Below are positions 8,793 to 16,262 of a DNA stretch of 64,000 nt, in pieces (position 1 is the first letter of the stretch; each line of letters begins with the position of its first letter). The notes beneath the pieces were generated by a model. It searched no databases, was not told the origin of the DNA, and saw nothing but the letters and a program-made list of their open reading frames with translations. This DNA comes from Pseudomonas mandelii (GTDB lineage Bacteria > Pseudomonadota > Gammaproteobacteria > Pseudomonadales > Pseudomonadaceae). The DNA lies in contig NZ_LT629796.1 of NCBI RefSeq assembly GCF_900106065.1, forward strand, positions 3,751,501-3,815,500. Reading direction: 5' to 3'. The position numbers were made by a program, and so were the translations under genes.

Positions 8793-9347
8793 TGTAGGAG
8801 CGAGGCTTGCCCGCGAAGGCGGCCTGACAGCCAACCAATCTCTTGCAGGTACACCCATTCCACTGTAGGTGCGAGGCTTGCCCGCGAAGGCGGCCTGACA
8901 GCCGACCAATCTCTTTGCAGGTACCCCCATTCCACTGTAGGAGCGAGGCTTGCCCGCGAAGGCGGCCTGACAGCCAACCAATCTCTTTGCAGGTACCCAC
9001 ATTCCACTGTAGGAGCGAGGCTTGCCCGCGAAGGCGGCCTGACAGCCGACCAATCTCTTTGCAGGTACCCACATTCCACTGTAGGAGCGAGGCTTGCCCG
9101 CGAAGGCAGCCTGACAGCCAACCAATCTCTTGCAGGTACACCCATTCCACTGTAGGAGCGAGGCTTGCCCGCGAAGGCGGCCTGACAGCCGACCAATCTC
9201 TTTGCAGGTACCCACATTCCACTGTAGGAGCGAGGCTTGCCCGCGAAGGCGGCCTGACAGCCGACCAATCTCTTTGCAGGTACCCACATTCCACTGTAGG
9301 AGCGAGGCTTGCCCGCGAAGGCAGCCTGACAGCCAACCAATCTCTTC
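8793..9347. repeat. tandem array, eight 71-72 bp REP-containing units
   Basis: The sequence tgtaggagcgaggcttgccc (one copy reads taggtg) begins at 8793, 8864, 8936, 9008, 9080, 9151, 9223 and 9295: eight copies with spacing 71 or 72. Each unit is one REP core followed by a constant linker (cctgacagcc, accaatctct, gcaggtac, cattccac). All REP cores face the same way, unlike the paired inverted REPs elsewhere in the window. Two alternating linker variants (cacccattccac and ccacattccac) suggest expansion by duplication of multi-unit blocks. Confidence 0.93.
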
Positions 9348-9364
9348 CTGATGCCTCCCGATTG

Positions 9365-9415
9365 ATCGTTCCCATGCTCCGCGTGGGAATGTCGCCCGGG
9401 ACGCTCCGCGTTCCA
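9365..9415. repeat. small interspersed palindrome (gttcccatgctccgcgtgggaa)
   Basis: Inverted arms ttccca/tgggaa around ctccgcg, followed by a second partial copy gggacgctccgcgttcc. A relative, cgttcccacgcagatcgtgggagcg, lies at 46083-46109. I recall this as a dispersed intergenic palindrome in Pseudomonas, distinct from REP. Confidence 0.5.
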
Positions 9416-9471
9416 TTTTTGTGTGTTGAACGATGTGTAAAAAACTCAGCGTTTTCCCACGCATTTTTCAG

Positions 9472-9746
9472 GTTGCCGGGTAGGAAGCGTGTTCTCTAAC
9501 CTCTGGCTGTCGCTGAAAACTCAGCGACCGGGTGTGAGAGCCCGGCAACTTATGGTCATCCAGTGTCTGTACACGCATAATCGCCGCCAGCTTATTCGCT
9601 GCCAGTATTTGCGTTATGGCGGCTGTGTGCGGGCGGACTTCGGTCCGGCCGGGTGTCCATAACCGGTCTTCTCACCTCGCACATAGCTGCCACCTCTTCG
9701 CCGTGTGAGAAGCGGCAAGTGGAGGCTCCAACGCTGGAGAAATTCA
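9472..9746 (+). promoter_or_regulatory. hairpin-rich leader of the first DUF6124 gene
   Basis: Four inverted repeats sit in the 275 bases before the DUF6124 start: an outer stem gttgccggg (9472-9480) with cccggcaac (9541-9549); nested inside it gtcgctga-aaac-tcagcgac (9509-9528); then gccgcca (9583-9589) with tggcggc (9617-9623); then cggac-ttcg-gtccg (9634-9647), a UUCG tetraloop stem. All stems are perfect. A transcribed, structured leader is inferred; no ligand or regulator is known. Confidence 0.5.
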
Positions 9747-10103
9747 ATGGACAAATTAATCCCCGACCCACCCGTCAACACTGCACCCACCACCGAAGCC
9801 GAAACGCTCCTCAAAGACCACGAAGCCATAAAACGCGCCCTCGACTACTACCTCGACCCGCCAAACCAATACCTCGAAAAACCCCGTCGCCCCAGCACGA
9901 TGTTCATGATCGCCCCCGACATGGACACTGAAAGCCTCCTGGCCCAAGCCTGCGAGTCACTGGCTTCGGCCAGCGTCATGGCCAGCGATTTCGCCTCGAA
10001 CCTGATCGGCCCGCAGCGCAACACCGTGCTGGCAATCCAGCAGATCATCATGCTGGCAGAACTGGCCGTGAACCGGGCGCTTGATAACGTCGATCCGGCA
10101 TAG
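9747..10103 (+). CDS. DUF6124 family protein
   Basis: About 118 residues, soluble, no signal peptide. It carries the family core PSTMFMIAPDMDTESLL, the segment CESLASASVMASDFA, and a C-terminal helix ending AELAVNRALDN, which I recognise as the Pseudomonas-specific family DUF6124 of unknown function. The ATG has GGAGA 6 bases upstream. It stands alone, preceded by the structured leader at 9472-9746 and followed by a REP pair. A distant relative is encoded at 48906-49289. Nothing in the sequence indicates an enzymatic role. Confidence 0.8.
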   Translation: MDKLIPDPPVNTAPTTEAETLLKDHEAIKRALDYYLDPPNQYLEKPRRPSTMFMIAPDMDTESLLAQACESLASASVMASDFASNLIGPQRNTVLAIQQIIMLAELAVNRALDNVDPA

Positions 10104-10128
10104 CATTCCAGAGACCGCGTCATCGTTC

Positions 10129-10217
10129 TTCGCGAGCAGGCTCGCTCCCGCAGGAGATCGAGCGGGTTTTATAAAGGGTGTGTTCACTGTGGAGCGAGCC
10201 TGCTCGCGAAGGCGGCC
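10129..10217. repeat. inverted REP pair
   Basis: Two facing REP cores, cgcgagcaggctcgctccc near 10131-10149 and ggagcgagcctgctcgcga near 10191-10209, about 40 bases apart. They lie between the convergent DUF6124 and sodB genes. Confidence 0.85.
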
Positions 10218-10272
10218 GGGTAGTTGATTCGATGTTTGAGCGACACACGGCAGTGAATACTTCCAAAGTCCA

Positions 10273-10304
10273 TAAAAAAAACCCGGCATAAAAGCCGGGT
10301 TTCT
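10273..10304 (-). terminator. terminator of sodB
   Basis: Minus strand: AACCCGGC, loop TTTTAT, GCCGGGTT followed by a run of T. It lies 16 bases after the sodB stop. Confidence 0.88.
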
Positions 10305-10319
10305 TGTCTGGCGTCGAGC

Positions 10320-10916
10320 TTAAGCCTTGAAGGTTTTGCCTTCAAATTGCTCAGCCACGAATTTCCAGTTGACCAGGTTCCAGAACGCTTCGACGTATTT
10401 CGGACGAACGTTGCGGTAGTCGATGTAGTAAGCGTGTTCCCAGACGTCGCAGGTCAGCAGCGGGGTGTCGCCGCTGGTCAGCGGGTTGCCGGCGCCGATG
10501 GTGCTGGCCAGGGCCAGGGAACCGTCAGCCTTTTTCACCAGCCAGCCCCAACCGGAACCGAAGGTGCCGATGGAGGTTTTGCTGAATTCTTCTTTGAACT
10601 TGTCGAACGAACCGAAAGAAGCGTTGATGGCTTCAGCCAGTGCGCCGGTTGGTTGACCGCCGGCGTTTGGCGCCAGGCAGTTCCAGTAGAAAGTGTGGTT
10701 CCAGACTTGAGCGGCGTTGTTGAAGATGCCGCCCGAGGAAGACTTGACGATTTCTTCCAGGGTCTTGCCTTCGAACTCGGTGCCTGGCACCAGGTTGTTC
10801 AGGTTCACGACGTAGGTGTTGTGGTGCTTGTCGTGGTGGTATTCCAGAGTTTCCTTGGAAATGTGCGGCTGCAGGGCATCGTGTGCGTAAGGCAGCGGCG
10901 GCAATTCGAAAGCCAT
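10320..10916 (-). CDS. sodB: iron superoxide dismutase SodB
   Basis: 198 residues, cytoplasmic; converts superoxide to oxygen and hydrogen peroxide. The N-terminus [15 protein letters not shown] and the four metal ligands are visible: His in [11 protein letters not shown], His in [10 protein letters not shown], and Asp plus His in [13 protein letters not shown]. Gln three residues before the second ligand His (AAQVWNH), together with the absence of the Mn-type Gln-Asp pattern, favours the iron enzyme. The ATG at 10916 has AGGAGA just upstream; the longer open frame beyond it is not coding. A terminator follows. In P. aeruginosa sodB also lies near bifA and icmP, which supports the identification. 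Confidence 0.96.
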   Translation of the reverse strand: MAFELPPLPYAHDALQPHISKETLEYHHDKHHNTYVVNLNNLVPGTEFEGKTLEEIVKSSSGGIFNNAAQVWNHTFYWNCLAPNAGGQPTGALAEAINASFGSFDKFKEEFSKTSIGTFGSGWGWLVKKADGSLALASTIGAGNPLTSGDTPLLTCDVWEHAYYIDYRNVRPKYVEAFWNLVNWKFVAEQFEGKTFKA

Positions 10917-11092
10917 GATGATTCTCCTAATCAGGTCAGTTGCGGTGAGCGCAAGGCCGATCACGGGCGGCCAGACAAGCGCCGGGGAGTTTGTACTCTT
11001 TGCGGCGCATCGGATCGGATCATAGCACCGGGGGTGCGGCATAACCACGCAACAACTGTGTGGGATAGAGGTTCCAGAGCCTTTTGGAATAA

Positions 11093-11695
11093 TCAGCTGG
11101 CGACGATTAATTGAAACGCCACGGCAAACATCATCACCGCCACCAGCAGATCGAGAATTCGCCAGGTGCTGGGCCGTGCCAGCCAGGGTGCCAACCATGC
11201 CGCGCCGAGTGCCAGGGTGAAAAACCACAACAACGACGCACTGGCCGCCCCCACGACATAAGCGCCGGGCTCGGTTTGCTGCGCGCCGAGGGAGCCGATC
11301 AACAACACGGTATCCAGATAAACGTGCGGGTTGAGCAAGGTGACGGCCAACGCGCTGAGCATCACCGCACGTAGCGAGCGCACCGTCTGGTTTTCACCTT
11401 GTTGCAGGCTTTGTTTCGAGCACGCCCGACGCAGCGCCTGACTGCCATACCAAATCAGAAATACCGCGCCACCCCAGCGGGCGACCGCCAACAAGGTCGG
11501 GTTTTGCGCCAGCACCGTCGCCAGCCCGAATACCCCGGCGGCCACCAGCAAGGCGTCGCAGGTGACGCACAGCGCCGCCACCGGCAGGTGATGTTCACGT
11601 CGAAGGCTCTGCGCCAGCACAAACGCGTTCTGAGTGCCGATCGCCATGATCAGCCCGGCGGCCACCAGCAGGCCGTTCACATAGCTTTGCCACAT
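11093..11695 (-). CDS. argO: LysE/ArgO-type amino-acid exporter
   Basis: 200 residues with about six membrane helices ([39 protein letters not shown], and a C-terminal [14 protein letters not shown]). The GTQNAFV and [10 protein letters not shown] motifs are those of the LysE superfamily, inner-membrane exporters of basic amino acids. It starts 6 bases after the stop of an ACT-domain gene in the same direction, and an ArgP-type regulator is divergent from the pair; ArgP controls argO in E. coli and lysE homologues elsewhere. Export of arginine (possibly lysine or canavanine) is inferred from that context. Confidence 0.88.
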   Translation of the reverse strand: MWQSYVNGLLVAAGLIMAIGTQNAFVLAQSLRREHHLPVAALCVTCDALLVAAGVFGLATVLAQNPTLLAVARWGGAVFLIWYGSQALRRACSKQSLQQGENQTVRSLRAVMLSALAVTLLNPHVYLDTVLLIGSLGAQQTEPGAYVVGAASASLLWFFTLALGAAWLAPWLARPSTWRILDLLVAVMMFAVAFQLIVAS

Positions 11696-11701
11696 AAGGG
11701 T

Positions 11702-12103
11702 TTACTCCGCGTTGGCTGCCAGGTCGCGCAACACGTGCATTGCGCGTTGGGCATCGGCCTGACCGACGAATAAATGGTCGTGGTAGTAACCGGCGATCAC
11801 GTTGCAACTGATGCCGGCCTGGCCCAATGCCGTGGCGAAGGCGGCGGTGAGGCCGACGGCTTCGAGGGCTGAGTGCACGTTCAAGGTGATCCAGGCCGCG
11901 ACGTAGTCGAAGCTGAAACCGGCCTGCTCGGCGAGGGAGCGTTCGAGAATGACGGTCAGCCCCTCCTGCTCGCGAAAGCTGCCGACGATCGCGAGGCCGG
12001 CGGGCAATTGGCCGTCGCGCAGGGTGCAAAATACATATTCGCCCTCATTGAGGTGCGGGCTCATGCTGCGCAGCAGGGTTGCCAATGAAGTTTCGCCAGC
12101 CAT
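11702..12103 (-). CDS. ACT-domain protein of the CASTOR/DUF2241 type
   Basis: About 133 residues. The pattern of two small alpha-beta modules (YVFCTLRDGQLPAGLAIVGSF, then WITLNVHSALEAVGLTAAFATAL and ISCNVIAGYYHDHLFVG) matches ACT-like proteins that bind amino acids. The start is ATG at 12103, with AGGA 8 bases upstream; the frame extends to a TTG that is less likely. It is the first gene of a two-gene unit with argO and is divergent from argP, so an amino-acid-sensing role linked to export is plausible but unproven. PAO1 has a comparable gene between its LysE-like and IciA-like genes, as far as I recall. Confidence 0.8.
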   Translation of the reverse strand: MAGETSLATLLRSMSPHLNEGEYVFCTLRDGQLPAGLAIVGSFREQEGLTVILERSLAEQAGFSFDYVAAWITLNVHSALEAVGLTAAFATALGQAGISCNVIAGYYHDHLFVGQADAQRAMHVLRDLAANAE

Positions 12104-12198
12104 GTCGGTGATCCTGTTCAAGAGTGCTTACTGGCTATTCTCCGGTGCAACGCGGTATAAGAAAAACCAATCATGCTGATCGCTCATTAGGAAAACTG

Positions 12199-13098
12199 AT
12201 GTTCGACTATAAATTGCTGTCTGCCCTGGCCGCCGTGGTCGAGCAGGCCGGGTTTGAACGTGCCGCGCAGGTTCTGGGCTTGTCGCAATCGGCGATTTCC
12301 CAGCGCATCAAGTTGCTGGAGGCGCGGGTCGGCCAGCCGGTGTTGGTGCGGGTCACGCCACCGGCGCCTACCGAGATTGGTCGGCGGCTGCTCAACCATG
12401 TCCAGCAGGTGCGTTTGCTGGAACGGGATCTACAGACGCTGGTACCGGCGCTGGACGAAGAAGGTCTGCCGGAACGTCTGCGCATCGCCCTGAACGCCGA
12501 CAGCCTGGCGACTTGGTGGGCCGCAGCCGTCAGTGATTTCTGCGCTGAGCAACACCTGCTGCTGGACCTGGTCGTCGAAGACCAGACCGTCGGCCTCAAA
12601 CGCATGCGCGCTGGCGAAGTGGCCGCGTGCATCTGCGCCAGCGAGCGCCCGGTGGCTGGCGCACGTAGCGTGTTATTGGGCGCCATGCGTTATCGCGCGT
12701 TGGCCAGCCCGGCGTTTATCGCCCGGCATTTTCCTGAAGGCGTGCGTGCTGACCTGCTGGCAAAAACCCCGGCGCTGGTCTTCGGCCCGGACGATTTCCT
12801 GCAGCATCGCTACCTCGCGTCCCTCGGGGTCGATGGCGGTTTCGAACACCATTTATGCCCATCGTCTGAAGGCTTTATCCGCCTGACCGAAGCCGGGCTT
12901 GGCTGGGGCCTGGTGCCCGAATTGCAGGTGCGCGAGCAACTGGAACGCGGTGTATTGGTGGAGCTTTTGCCAGATAAGCCCATCGATGTGCCGCTGTACT
13001 GGCATCATTGGCGCAATGGCGGTCAGCTGCTGGGGTTGCTGACCGATCAATTGGTGCGTTCGTCGAAGCAATGGCTGGTGCCCTGGAAGCAGCCATAA
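12199..13098 (+). CDS. argP: ArgP (IciA) LysR-type regulator
   Basis: 299 residues. The N-terminal winged helix-turn-helix (FDYKLLSALAAVVEQAGFERAA, then LSQSAISQRIKLLEARVGQP) and the effector domain fit the ArgP subfamily: the start MFDYKLLSALAAV and the recognition helix match those I recall for E. coli ArgP. TTAGGA precedes the ATG. It is divergent from the ACT/argO pair (95 bases between starts), the usual arrangement for a regulator and its target. ArgP responds to arginine and lysine; that is family knowledge. Confidence 0.92.
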   Translation: MFDYKLLSALAAVVEQAGFERAAQVLGLSQSAISQRIKLLEARVGQPVLVRVTPPAPTEIGRRLLNHVQQVRLLERDLQTLVPALDEEGLPERLRIALNADSLATWWAAAVSDFCAEQHLLLDLVVEDQTVGLKRMRAGEVAACICASERPVAGARSVLLGAMRYRALASPAFIARHFPEGVRADLLAKTPALVFGPDDFLQHRYLASLGVDGGFEHHLCPSSEGFIRLTEAGLGWGLVPELQVREQLERGVLVELLPDKPIDVPLYWHHWRNGGQLLGLLTDQLVRSSKQWLVPWKQP

Positions 13099-13168
13099 GC
13101 GTCAAGCTGCAAGCCGCAAGTGAAGCGCTTGCAGACCGTTTTTAACTTGCTGCGTGTAGCTTGATGCT
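13098..13168 (+). terminator. long imperfect hairpin after argP (repeat family)
   Basis: Left arm 13098-13121 (agcgtcaagctgcaagccgc and 4 more) pairs with right arm 13145-13168 (acttgctgcgtgtagcttga and 4 more) with few mismatches; the loop contains a T run. It starts at the argP stop codon and could end transcription before the next gene. The sequence resembles the larger hairpin at 42728-42836. Confidence 0.6.
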
Positions 13169-13194
13169 CACCGCTGCATTTGTTGGAGCTCTAC

Positions 13195-14187
13195 ATGAAA
13201 ATTCTGGTTACCGGCGCAAGCGGCTTCATTGGCGGACGCTTTGCGCGTTTCGCCCTGGAGCAGGGCCTGGACGTGCGGGTCAATGGTCGCCGGGCCGAAA
13301 GCGTCGAACACCTGGTGCGCCGTGGCGCCGAGTTTATCCCGGGCGACTTGAGCGACCCGGAACTGGCGCGCGAGCTGTGTTCCGATGTCGAAGCGGTGGT
13401 GCATTGCGCCGGCGCGGTCGGTTTGTGGGGACGTTATCAGGACTTTCATCAAGGCAACGTGCAGGTCACTGAAAACGTGGTCGAGGCCTGCCTGAAACAG
13501 CGGGTCCGACGCCTGGTGCATTTGTCGTCACCGTCGATCTACTTCGATGGCCGTGATCATCTGGGGCTGACCGAAGAACAGGTGCCTAAACGTTTCAAGC
13601 ATCCCTACGCCGCCACCAAATTCCTCGCCGAGCAAAAGGTCTTTGGCGCACAGGAGTTCGGTCTCGAAACCCTGGCCCTGCGCCCGCGTTTCGTCACCGG
13701 GGCGGGTGATATGAGTATCTTCCCGCGGCTCCTGAACATGCAGCGCAAGGGACGCCTGGCGATCATCGGCAACGGCCTGAACAAGGTCGACTTCACCAGT
13801 GTGCAAAACCTCAATGAAGCATTGCTCAGCAGCTTGCTGGCCAGCGACTCGGCCTTGGGCAAGGCCTACAACATCAGCAATGGCACGCCTGTGCCGTTGT
13901 GGGACGTGGTCAATTACGTCATGCGCAAGATGGAAGTCCCACAAGTGACGCGCTACCGTTCCTACGGCCTGGCCTACAGCGTTGCCGCGCTCAACGAAGG
14001 GGTGTGCAAATTGTGGCCGGGCCGTCCCGAGCCGACGTTGTCACGGCTGGGCATGCAGGTGATGAACAAAAATTTCACCCTGGACATCAGCCGCGCCCGG
14101 CATTATCTGGACTACGATCCGAAAGTCAGTCTCTGGACGGCCCTCGATGAATTCTGCGGCTGGTGGAAAGCCCAGGACATTCGCTGA
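13195..14187 (+). CDS. NAD(P)-dependent epimerase/dehydratase-like oxidoreductase
   Basis: 330 residues. The extended short-chain dehydrogenase fold: nucleotide motif GASGFIGG at residues 7-14, HCAGAVG, and the catalytic pattern SSPS..YAATKFLAE (Tyr-x3-Lys). It resembles the 3-beta-hydroxysteroid dehydrogenase/sugar epimerase branch; the substrate cannot be read from the sequence. TTGGAG precedes the ATG at 13195. The next genes (coiled-coil membrane protein, Cache protein) follow in the same direction, but gaps of about 120 and 90 bases leave co-transcription open. Confidence 0.88.
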   Translation: MKILVTGASGFIGGRFARFALEQGLDVRVNGRRAESVEHLVRRGAEFIPGDLSDPELARELCSDVEAVVHCAGAVGLWGRYQDFHQGNVQVTENVVEACLKQRVRRLVHLSSPSIYFDGRDHLGLTEEQVPKRFKHPYAATKFLAEQKVFGAQEFGLETLALRPRFVTGAGDMSIFPRLLNMQRKGRLAIIGNGLNKVDFTSVQNLNEALLSSLLASDSALGKAYNISNGTPVPLWDVVNYVMRKMEVPQVTRYRSYGLAYSVAALNEGVCKLWPGRPEPTLSRLGMQVMNKNFTLDISRARHYLDYDPKVSLWTALDEFCGWWKAQDIR

Positions 14188-14308
14188 CTTTTGCAGTGAC
14201 AAACCTGCCAGCACTGAACCGAGTTTGGCGTTGAGGGTCAATCGCTGCGGCCGTGGGGTTTATACTCGCTGCCTATAGCCATCACCGCGTTCCACAAAGG
14301 TTGACTCA

Positions 14309-15184
14309 ATGTCCATGCGTAACGATGCCAACGACGACTTCGATGATGTTCCAAGCCTGCGCGCCGACGTCCCCGATGACGATGATTTTCCGACCTCGAA
14401 ACGCACCTCCGTGCATTCGCGCACGGCGCCGGTGGTCAAAGTCAAAAGCGCCAGCACCGGGCCTCTGTGGGCACTGGTCGGGGCTTTGTTCTTCGCATTC
14501 GCCGGCCTTGCCTGGTGGAGCTTTCAACAGATTTCGCTGATGGAACAGCAACTGGTGGCCACCCAGGAAAGTTTCGCGCGGATCAGTGAGGATGCGGCGG
14601 GACGCTTGCAGGACATTTCCGGCAAGGTGGTCGCCAGCCAGACCAACGTCACTAGCGACAGCGAAGCCCTGAAGTTGCAAATCAAGCAGCTGGAAAACCA
14701 GTTGCAGGACCAAAGCAAGCAGCAGCAAGGTGTGGTCGGTCAGACCAGCGACCTGGACAAGCGTCTGGCACAAATGACCGCACAAACCGCCGATCTGGAC
14801 AAGCGCCTGGCGCAGATGACCGCCCAGAGCACCGAACACCAGGCCGCCAACACGCAATTGCAGGCGCAGGTCAAAGCCTTGAGCACCGAGTTGGCTGCGC
14901 TGAAAAGCGCCCCGGACGACACCAGCAAATTCGACGCCCAGCTCAAAAGCCTCGGCGCCGACATCGTCGCGCTGAAAAAACAGGGCAACCCGAGCGCCGC
15001 CATCGAGCGACTGGAACAAGACATGATCGTGCTCAAAAGCCAGCAGGACAACCGCCCTGCAGCAGCGCAAGGCGTCACCAATACCGCCGAGTTCGATGCC
15101 TTCCGCGGCCAGACCACCCGCAACATCAACACCCTTCAGGCGCAGATCCAGAATCTGCAGCAGCAACTCCGCGCAAGGCAGTAA
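14309..15184 (+). CDS. coiled-coil protein with one membrane helix
   Basis: 291 residues. A very acidic N-terminus (DDFDDVPSLRADVPDDDD), one transmembrane helix near residues 51-72 (LWALVGALFFAFAGLAWW), then a long coiled coil rich in Gln, Leu and Asp, with a near-perfect internal repeat (DLDKRLAQMTAQ occurs twice). The arrangement predicts a short cytoplasmic tail and a periplasmic coiled coil. No enzymatic domain is visible and no family name is certain. AAAGG lies upstream of the ATG. A same-strand Cache-domain protein follows 93 bases downstream. Confidence 0.8.
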   Translation: MSMRNDANDDFDDVPSLRADVPDDDDFPTSKRTSVHSRTAPVVKVKSASTGPLWALVGALFFAFAGLAWWSFQQISLMEQQLVATQESFARISEDAAGRLQDISGKVVASQTNVTSDSEALKLQIKQLENQLQDQSKQQQGVVGQTSDLDKRLAQMTAQTADLDKRLAQMTAQSTEHQAANTQLQAQVKALSTELAALKSAPDDTSKFDAQLKSLGADIVALKKQGNPSAAIERLEQDMIVLKSQQDNRPAAAQGVTNTAEFDAFRGQTTRNINTLQAQIQNLQQQLRARQ

Positions 15185-15277
15185 ACCTTCGGCAGCTGCT
15201 ACAAGGGCCTGAAAATTCGTACATATCCCATAGCCGTCTACGCTCTTGAAACACCGACAAGAACGAGGGGATGCGCT

Positions 15278-16126
15278 ATGGGGGTTCTGCACAAGTGGGC
15301 CGTGTTGGGGTGGATGCTGTTGTTGTGTCTGGGGCAGGTTCAGGCGGCTACGGCGGAAAAGGATGACAGCCAGGCGGCCAAAGCCTTGCTGGAAAAAGCC
15401 CTGGCCTACTACCACGACAACGGCGACAAGGCGTTCGCGGCGTTCAGCCGTCAGGGCGAGTTTGTCGACAAGGATCGTTACGTCTTCGTGGTCGATACCA
15501 AGGGCGTGATGCTTGCCAGTGGCGGGCCGTCTTCGGCCTTGATCGGGCGTGATGTGACCGAAACCCTGGGACCGGATTTGCAGAAGGCCTTCAAGGACGC
15601 CTTGAAAGTGCCGGAGGGCAATGGGATCCAGCAGGCTGAATACCGCTGGCAGAACTGGTCCGACGGCAAGGTCGAGCGCAAGCATGTGTTCTATCAGCGC
15701 GTTGGCCAGCGGATTCTGGCCGTGGGTTACTACCTGCCACGGGCGTCGGCGGAACAGGCGATGGCCTTGCTGAACAAAGCGGCGACGGATCTGGCCAAAG
15801 ACGAAAAGGGCACGCTGACTGCGATCAACTCCCTCAAGGGCGGCTACTTGCAGGATGACCTGTACGTGTTCGTCGTTGACCTCAACACCCAGCGTTACGT
15901 GGCCCACGGCACCAACCTGCGGTTGATCAATACCGACTTCGGCAAGATCAAGGACCCGGAAGGCAAACCGGTGGGCGAGCCGATCCTGGCGTTGATTGCC
16001 AAGCAGGATTACGGCGAATACGAATACCGCTGGAAAAACCCGGTCACCAGCAAGGTTGAAGACAAGCATGCCTACCTGAAAAAGGTCGGGCATTTTCTGG
16101 TGGCGGTCGGGTATTACAGCCCTTGA
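15278..16126 (+). CDS. secreted protein with two Cache domains
   Basis: 282 residues. A cleavable signal (MGVLHKWAVLGWMLLLCLGQVQA) is followed by two copies of a single-Cache-like unit: YVFVVDTKGVMLASGG...VERKHVFYQRVGQRILAVGYY and YVFVVDLNTQRYVAHGT...VEDKHAYLKKVGHFLVAVGYY. Cache domains bind small molecules in the periplasm, normally as the sensor half of a receptor; here no membrane anchor or signalling domain follows, so it may be a soluble binding or chaperone-like protein. The start ATG has GAGGGG about 9 bases upstream. Confidence 0.85.
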   Translation: MGVLHKWAVLGWMLLLCLGQVQAATAEKDDSQAAKALLEKALAYYHDNGDKAFAAFSRQGEFVDKDRYVFVVDTKGVMLASGGPSSALIGRDVTETLGPDLQKAFKDALKVPEGNGIQQAEYRWQNWSDGKVERKHVFYQRVGQRILAVGYYLPRASAEQAMALLNKAATDLAKDEKGTLTAINSLKGGYLQDDLYVFVVDLNTQRYVAHGTNLRLINTDFGKIKDPEGKPVGEPILALIAKQDYGEYEYRWKNPVTSKVEDKHAYLKKVGHFLVAVGYYSP

Positions 16127-16145
16127 TTCATCGGTGTCTGTGAGG

Positions 16146-16249
16146 ACGCCTTCGCGAGCGGGCTCGCTCCCACAGTAGATCTCCAGTGTTCACAGCATTT
16201 GTGGACGACAAAGATCCATTGTGGGAGCGAGCCTGCTCGCGATGGCGGG
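16146..16249. repeat. inverted REP pair
   Basis: Facing REP cores ttcgcgagcgggctcgctcc and gtgggagcgagcctgctcgc, about 52 bases apart, between the convergent Cache-protein and MFS genes. Confidence 0.85.
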
Positions 16250-16262
16250 CGACTCGGTCTAT

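Noticed and set aside
8691..9499. Several open frames inside the 72-bp array
   Set aside because: They are read through a tandem repeat in all frames and produce the same short peptide repeated; no start signal.
14306..16093. 595-codon frame on the minus strand across two genes
   Set aside because: It is antisense to the coiled-coil and Cache genes, whose signal peptide, helix and repeat domains show them to be the real coding strand.
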